This document shows positions 30,450-32,703 of a DNA stretch of 32,703 nucleotides, one piece after another. Numbering within the stretch: the first letter of the stretch is position 1; each line of letters opens with the position of its first letter. The DNA comes from Candidatus Buchananbacteria bacterium (GTDB lineage: Bacteria > Patescibacteriota > Patescibacteriia > 2-01-FULL-39-33). Both the position numbers and the translations under genes were made by a program. The notes beneath the pieces were generated by a model that had not been told where the DNA came from, searched no databases, and saw only the letters and a program-made list of their open reading frames with translations. The stretch is from assembly GCA_903907165.1 (NCBI GenBank), contig CAIVNC010000015.1, forward strand, positions 1-32,703, in the 5' to 3' direction.

Positions 30450-31949
30450 ATGTCAGACACCATAGAATCAAAAGGCAATCTCAAGTGGTGGATTCTTTTT
30501 ACAGTTATCATCGGTACTTTTCTTGGCCGTCTAGATCAAACTATCGTCGGTCTCGCCCTGCCAAAGATCATGAACGATTTTGGTATCACTATCACTTCTG
30601 CCGCCTGGATCACCACTGCCTACATTATTGCTAACGCTGTTTTCGTTCCTATTTGGGGTAAATTAGGCGATATTTTGGGTCGTAAAAAAATCTACATCTT
30701 AGGATTTTCTATTTTTATCGTCGGCTCAGTCCTTTGCGCCCTGGCTTGGAATTTACAATCGATGGTAGTTTTTAGAATCATTCAAGCTATTGCTGGTTCC
30801 GCCGACTATCCAACGGCTATGGCCATTATCGCCATTACTTTCAAAGAAGGTAAAGAAAGAGCTCAAGCTCTTGGCATCTGGTCTTCATCTTTTGCTGCGG
30901 CTGCTGTTTTTGGCCCACTGATTGGCGGACCACTGATCGATAACTTTAGCTGGCAATCAGTTTTTATGATCAACCTTCCAGTTGGTATTATTGGACTCAT
31001 CATGGCTCTGATTTTTATTCACGAATCCAAATCTGAAGAAAAAGAAAGACCGGCCTTCGACTGGGTGGGAGCTCTTGTCTTAGGCATCTCCCTCGCTTCT
31101 TTAGTCTTAGTCTTGGATAAAGGTATCGATTGGGGTTGGATGTCACTAAAAAGCTGGATCGCCTATGTTGTAACTGCCGTTGCTACTGGTGTTTTTATTT
31201 TGATAGAAAAAAGACACAAGGCTCCTATCGTTGATCTTAAATTTTTCAAAAATAAAAATTTCGTTACTGGTCTAGTTAATAACTTTGTGATTTTCATGGG
31301 CATGATGGGTTGTGTTTATCTCATTCCAATTTTTGCTCAAACTTTTCTCGGCTTCAACGCCACCAAAACCGGTCAACTTTTTATTCCAATGGCTGCAGCC
31401 ATGATGATCGCCGCCCCACTTGGTGGCAGTCTCACTGGCAAATTCAAACCGAAATACATTATTTTTGTCAGCTCGATTTTCGCTTCTATTGGGATTTATC
31501 TTTTCTCTTTTGTGGAAGCAAAATCTGGAGTACTTGATATTATTATTCCATTATCAATCATGGCTTTCGGCATGGGTTTTGGTATGGCTCAACGCACCGC
31601 CGTTATTTCCAATTCCGTACCCAAGGAAGAAATTGGTAGTGCCTCATCCGTTCTAGCTTTAACGAGAAACATCGCCGGTGCTTTTGGCATTGCGCTTTTT
31701 GGCACAATTTTAACCAGTGCCATGAAAACTCATGCTATAGACCTATCTCATTCAACAACTATCAATACACTAACTCCGTCCATTTTCCGAGAAGTCGTTG
31801 GCCTCATCACCCTTCAAGCACAAATTTTGTCTTACCGCACGGTTTTCACTTGGTCAGCAATTATTGTTTTCTGTGGTTCGTTCTTGTCATTGTTTATAAA
31901 TCCTCCGATCAGAAAAATGGCCAAGGAAGATGAGATTTTTATTGAATAA
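30450..31949 (+). CDS. DHA2 (EmrB/QacA) family MFS exporter, 14 transmembrane helices
   Basis: 499 aa, proton-coupled multidrug or metabolite exporter. The first helix carries the DHA2 motif L-D-Q-T-I-V-x-L-A-L-P (about 27-38). Motif A follows as GKLGDILGRKKIY (about 69-81), and motif C region AAAAVFGPLIGGPL in helix 5. Fourteen hydrophobic segments are visible, with a soluble loop EKERPAFDW after helix 6. It lies at the end of an operon with MarR and two adaptors, as in EmrAB-type systems. The substrate is unknown. Confidence 0.95.
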   Translation: MSDTIESKGNLKWWILFTVIIGTFLGRLDQTIVGLALPKIMNDFGITITSAAWITTAYIIANAVFVPIWGKLGDILGRKKIYILGFSIFIVGSVLCALAWNLQSMVVFRIIQAIAGSADYPTAMAIIAITFKEGKERAQALGIWSSSFAAAAVFGPLIGGPLIDNFSWQSVFMINLPVGIIGLIMALIFIHESKSEEKERPAFDWVGALVLGISLASLVLVLDKGIDWGWMSLKSWIAYVVTAVATGVFILIEKRHKAPIVDLKFFKNKNFVTGLVNNFVIFMGMMGCVYLIPIFAQTFLGFNATKTGQLFIPMAAAMMIAAPLGGSLTGKFKPKYIIFVSSIFASIGIYLFSFVEAKSGVLDIIIPLSIMAFGMGFGMAQRTAVISNSVPKEEIGSASSVLALTRNIAGAFGIALFGTILTSAMKTHAIDLSHSTTINTLTPSIFREVVGLITLQAQILSYRTVFTWSAIIVFCGSFLSLFINPPIRKMAKEDEIFIE

Positions 31950-31956
31950 CAAACAG

Positions 31957-31987
31957 AAAAACCCGCTATACTCCTAGCGGGTTTTTT
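31957..31987 (+). terminator. Terminator of the efflux operon
   Basis: AAAAACCCGCTA (31957-31968), loop TACTCC, TAGCGGGTTTTT (31975-31986), with a U-run. Confidence 0.94.
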
Positions 31988-31989
31988 AT

Positions 31990-32018
31990 TTGACTTTTTC
32001 CTCAAAATGGTCTATAAT
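31990..32018 (+). promoter_or_regulatory. Promoter of pflB
   Basis: TTGACT (31990-31995), 17 bp, TATAAT (32013-32018). It follows the terminator directly and leaves a leader of ~89 nt. Confidence 0.8.
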
Positions 32019-32113
32019 TAAAGGACAAAAATCAAAAAAATGAGTTAAAAACTCCAAGCCAAAAGTGCGTGGTTTTTAATTTCTCTAAAATTGTTAATAA
32101 TAAAGTCAAAAAT

Positions 32114-32703
32114 ATGGCATCAGAACTCAAATCCGGAGCATGGCAGAATTCCATCGACGTCCGCGACTTCATTTATCAAAACATCACTTCCTACGACGGC
32201 GATGATTCTTTCTTGGTCGGTCCGACAGAAAAAACTGAAAAAGTTTGGACGGCCTGCAAAGAATTAATCAAACAAGAAATTGCTAACGGCGGAGTTCTCG
32301 ATATCGATACCGAAACTATTTCTAATATCACTAGCCATAGACCTGGTTATATTCAAAAAGAATTGGAAACTATTGTCGGCTTGCAAACAGACGCCCCACT
32401 CAAACGCGCTGTCAAACCATTTGGCGGTGTTCGCGTGGTTGAAAAAGCTTGCGAAGAAAACGGTCGCAAACTCAATCCAGAAATCAGCAAAATTTGTAAC
32501 GAATATCGCAAGACTCACAACGACGGAGTTTTTGATGCCTACTCTGAAGAAATCCGCGCTTATCGCTCCGCTCATGTTATCACGGGACTTCCAGATAATT
32601 ATGCTCGCGGAAGAATTATCGGCGATTATAGACGCATTGCTCTTTACGGTATCGATAAATTAATCGAAGCCAAAGAAAACGACAAGAAACATTTGCTCGG
32701 TGA
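32114..32703 (+). CDS. pflB: Pyruvate formate-lyase (formate C-acetyltransferase), N-terminal part
   Basis: 196 codons visible, open at the window end. The N-terminus (GAWQNSIDVRDFIYQNITSYDGDDSFL) is the classic PFL start (VDVRDFI...NxTPYEGDxSFL). DTDAPLKRAVKPFGG and a long YRKTHNDGVFDAYSEEIRAYRSAHVITGLPD with the PDNYARGRIIGDYRRIALYG segment are diagnostic. PFL splits pyruvate with CoA into formate and acetyl-CoA using a glycyl radical; the active-site Cys pair and Gly motif lie beyond the window. The activase gene is not in view. It points to anaerobic pyruvate metabolism. Confidence 0.95.
   Translation, partial: MASELKSGAWQNSIDVRDFIYQNITSYDGDDSFLVGPTEKTEKVWTACKELIKQEIANGGVLDIDTETISNITSHRPGYIQKELETIVGLQTDAPLKRAVKPFGGVRVVEKACEENGRKLNPEISKICNEYRKTHNDGVFDAYSEEIRAYRSAHVITGLPDNYARGRIIGDYRRIALYGIDKLIEAKENDKKHLLG

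Noticed and set aside
32264-32663. Frames in pflB on both strands
   Set aside because: The open frame starting at 32114 matches pyruvate formate-lyase throughout, so these are shadows.
1-32703. CRISPR array, tRNA or rRNA genes, IS transposase
   Set aside because: No regularly spaced repeats with unique spacers, no cloverleaf or rRNA stretch and no transposase motif were seen on reading both strands.

Overview
The window looks like a chromosomal segment of a Patescibacteria (Candidate Phyla Radiation) bacterium, probably Parcubacteria-like. This is inferred from gene content and style: an AT-leaning genome, short intergenic gaps, many genes without a Shine-Dalgarno (SD) site, many small anchored surface proteins, a membrane-anchored single-domain Clp ATPase beside a baseplate-J-like protein, and flavin-dependent thymidylate synthesis. 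TGA is used as a stop (for example the 71-aa membrane protein ending at 7870, and miaB), so this is not the recoded Gracilibacteria/Absconditabacteria code. No 16S rRNA or tRNA is visible to settle the taxonomy.

Region 1 (1-2896, + strand): a dispersed repeat copy, a small HTH/AT-hook protein with a palindromic operator-like site, then secE-nusG-rplK-rplA. A hairpin resembling the L1 target RNA lies between rplK and rplA, and a strong terminator follows rplA; rplJ/rplL do not follow.

Region 2 (2954-7526, +): a dTTP-precursor cluster: dCMP deaminase, a P-loop NMP-kinase-like protein, a thymidylate-kinase-like protein lacking the Walker A lysine, an L,D-transpeptidase with calcium-binding-type repeats, and a 566-aa thymidylate kinase-ThyX fusion with an SD and ATG at the fusion joint. 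Together these would take dCMP to dUMP, dTMP and dTDP.

Region 3 (7567-8180, +): a consensus promoter, a 71-aa two-helix membrane protein, one or two very basic peptides (32 and 40 aa) and a terminator. This compact unit is one of the least explained in the window.

Region 4 (8239-10748, +): an unknown 169-aa protein, gatB and an unknown 105-aa protein. Region 5 (10762-24328, - strand): miaB-miaA plus an orphan; clpC-D1-like ATPase, baseplate-J-like protein and a 41-aa membrane peptide; a 651-aa Cys-rich surface protein; and a series of three membrane proteins, a catalytically dead HtrA-like PDZ protein and dnaE.

Region 6 (24342-27631, mostly -): dispersed repeats, queH, a NUDIX hydrolase, rarA and an orphan gene with its own promoter and terminator. 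Region 7 (27645-32703, +): a MarR regulator in tight operon with a HlyD-type adaptor, a second hairpinless adaptor and a 14-helix DHA2 MFS exporter; then a strong promoter and the 5' part of a pyruvate formate-lyase gene that runs off the window, suggesting an anaerobic fermentative life.
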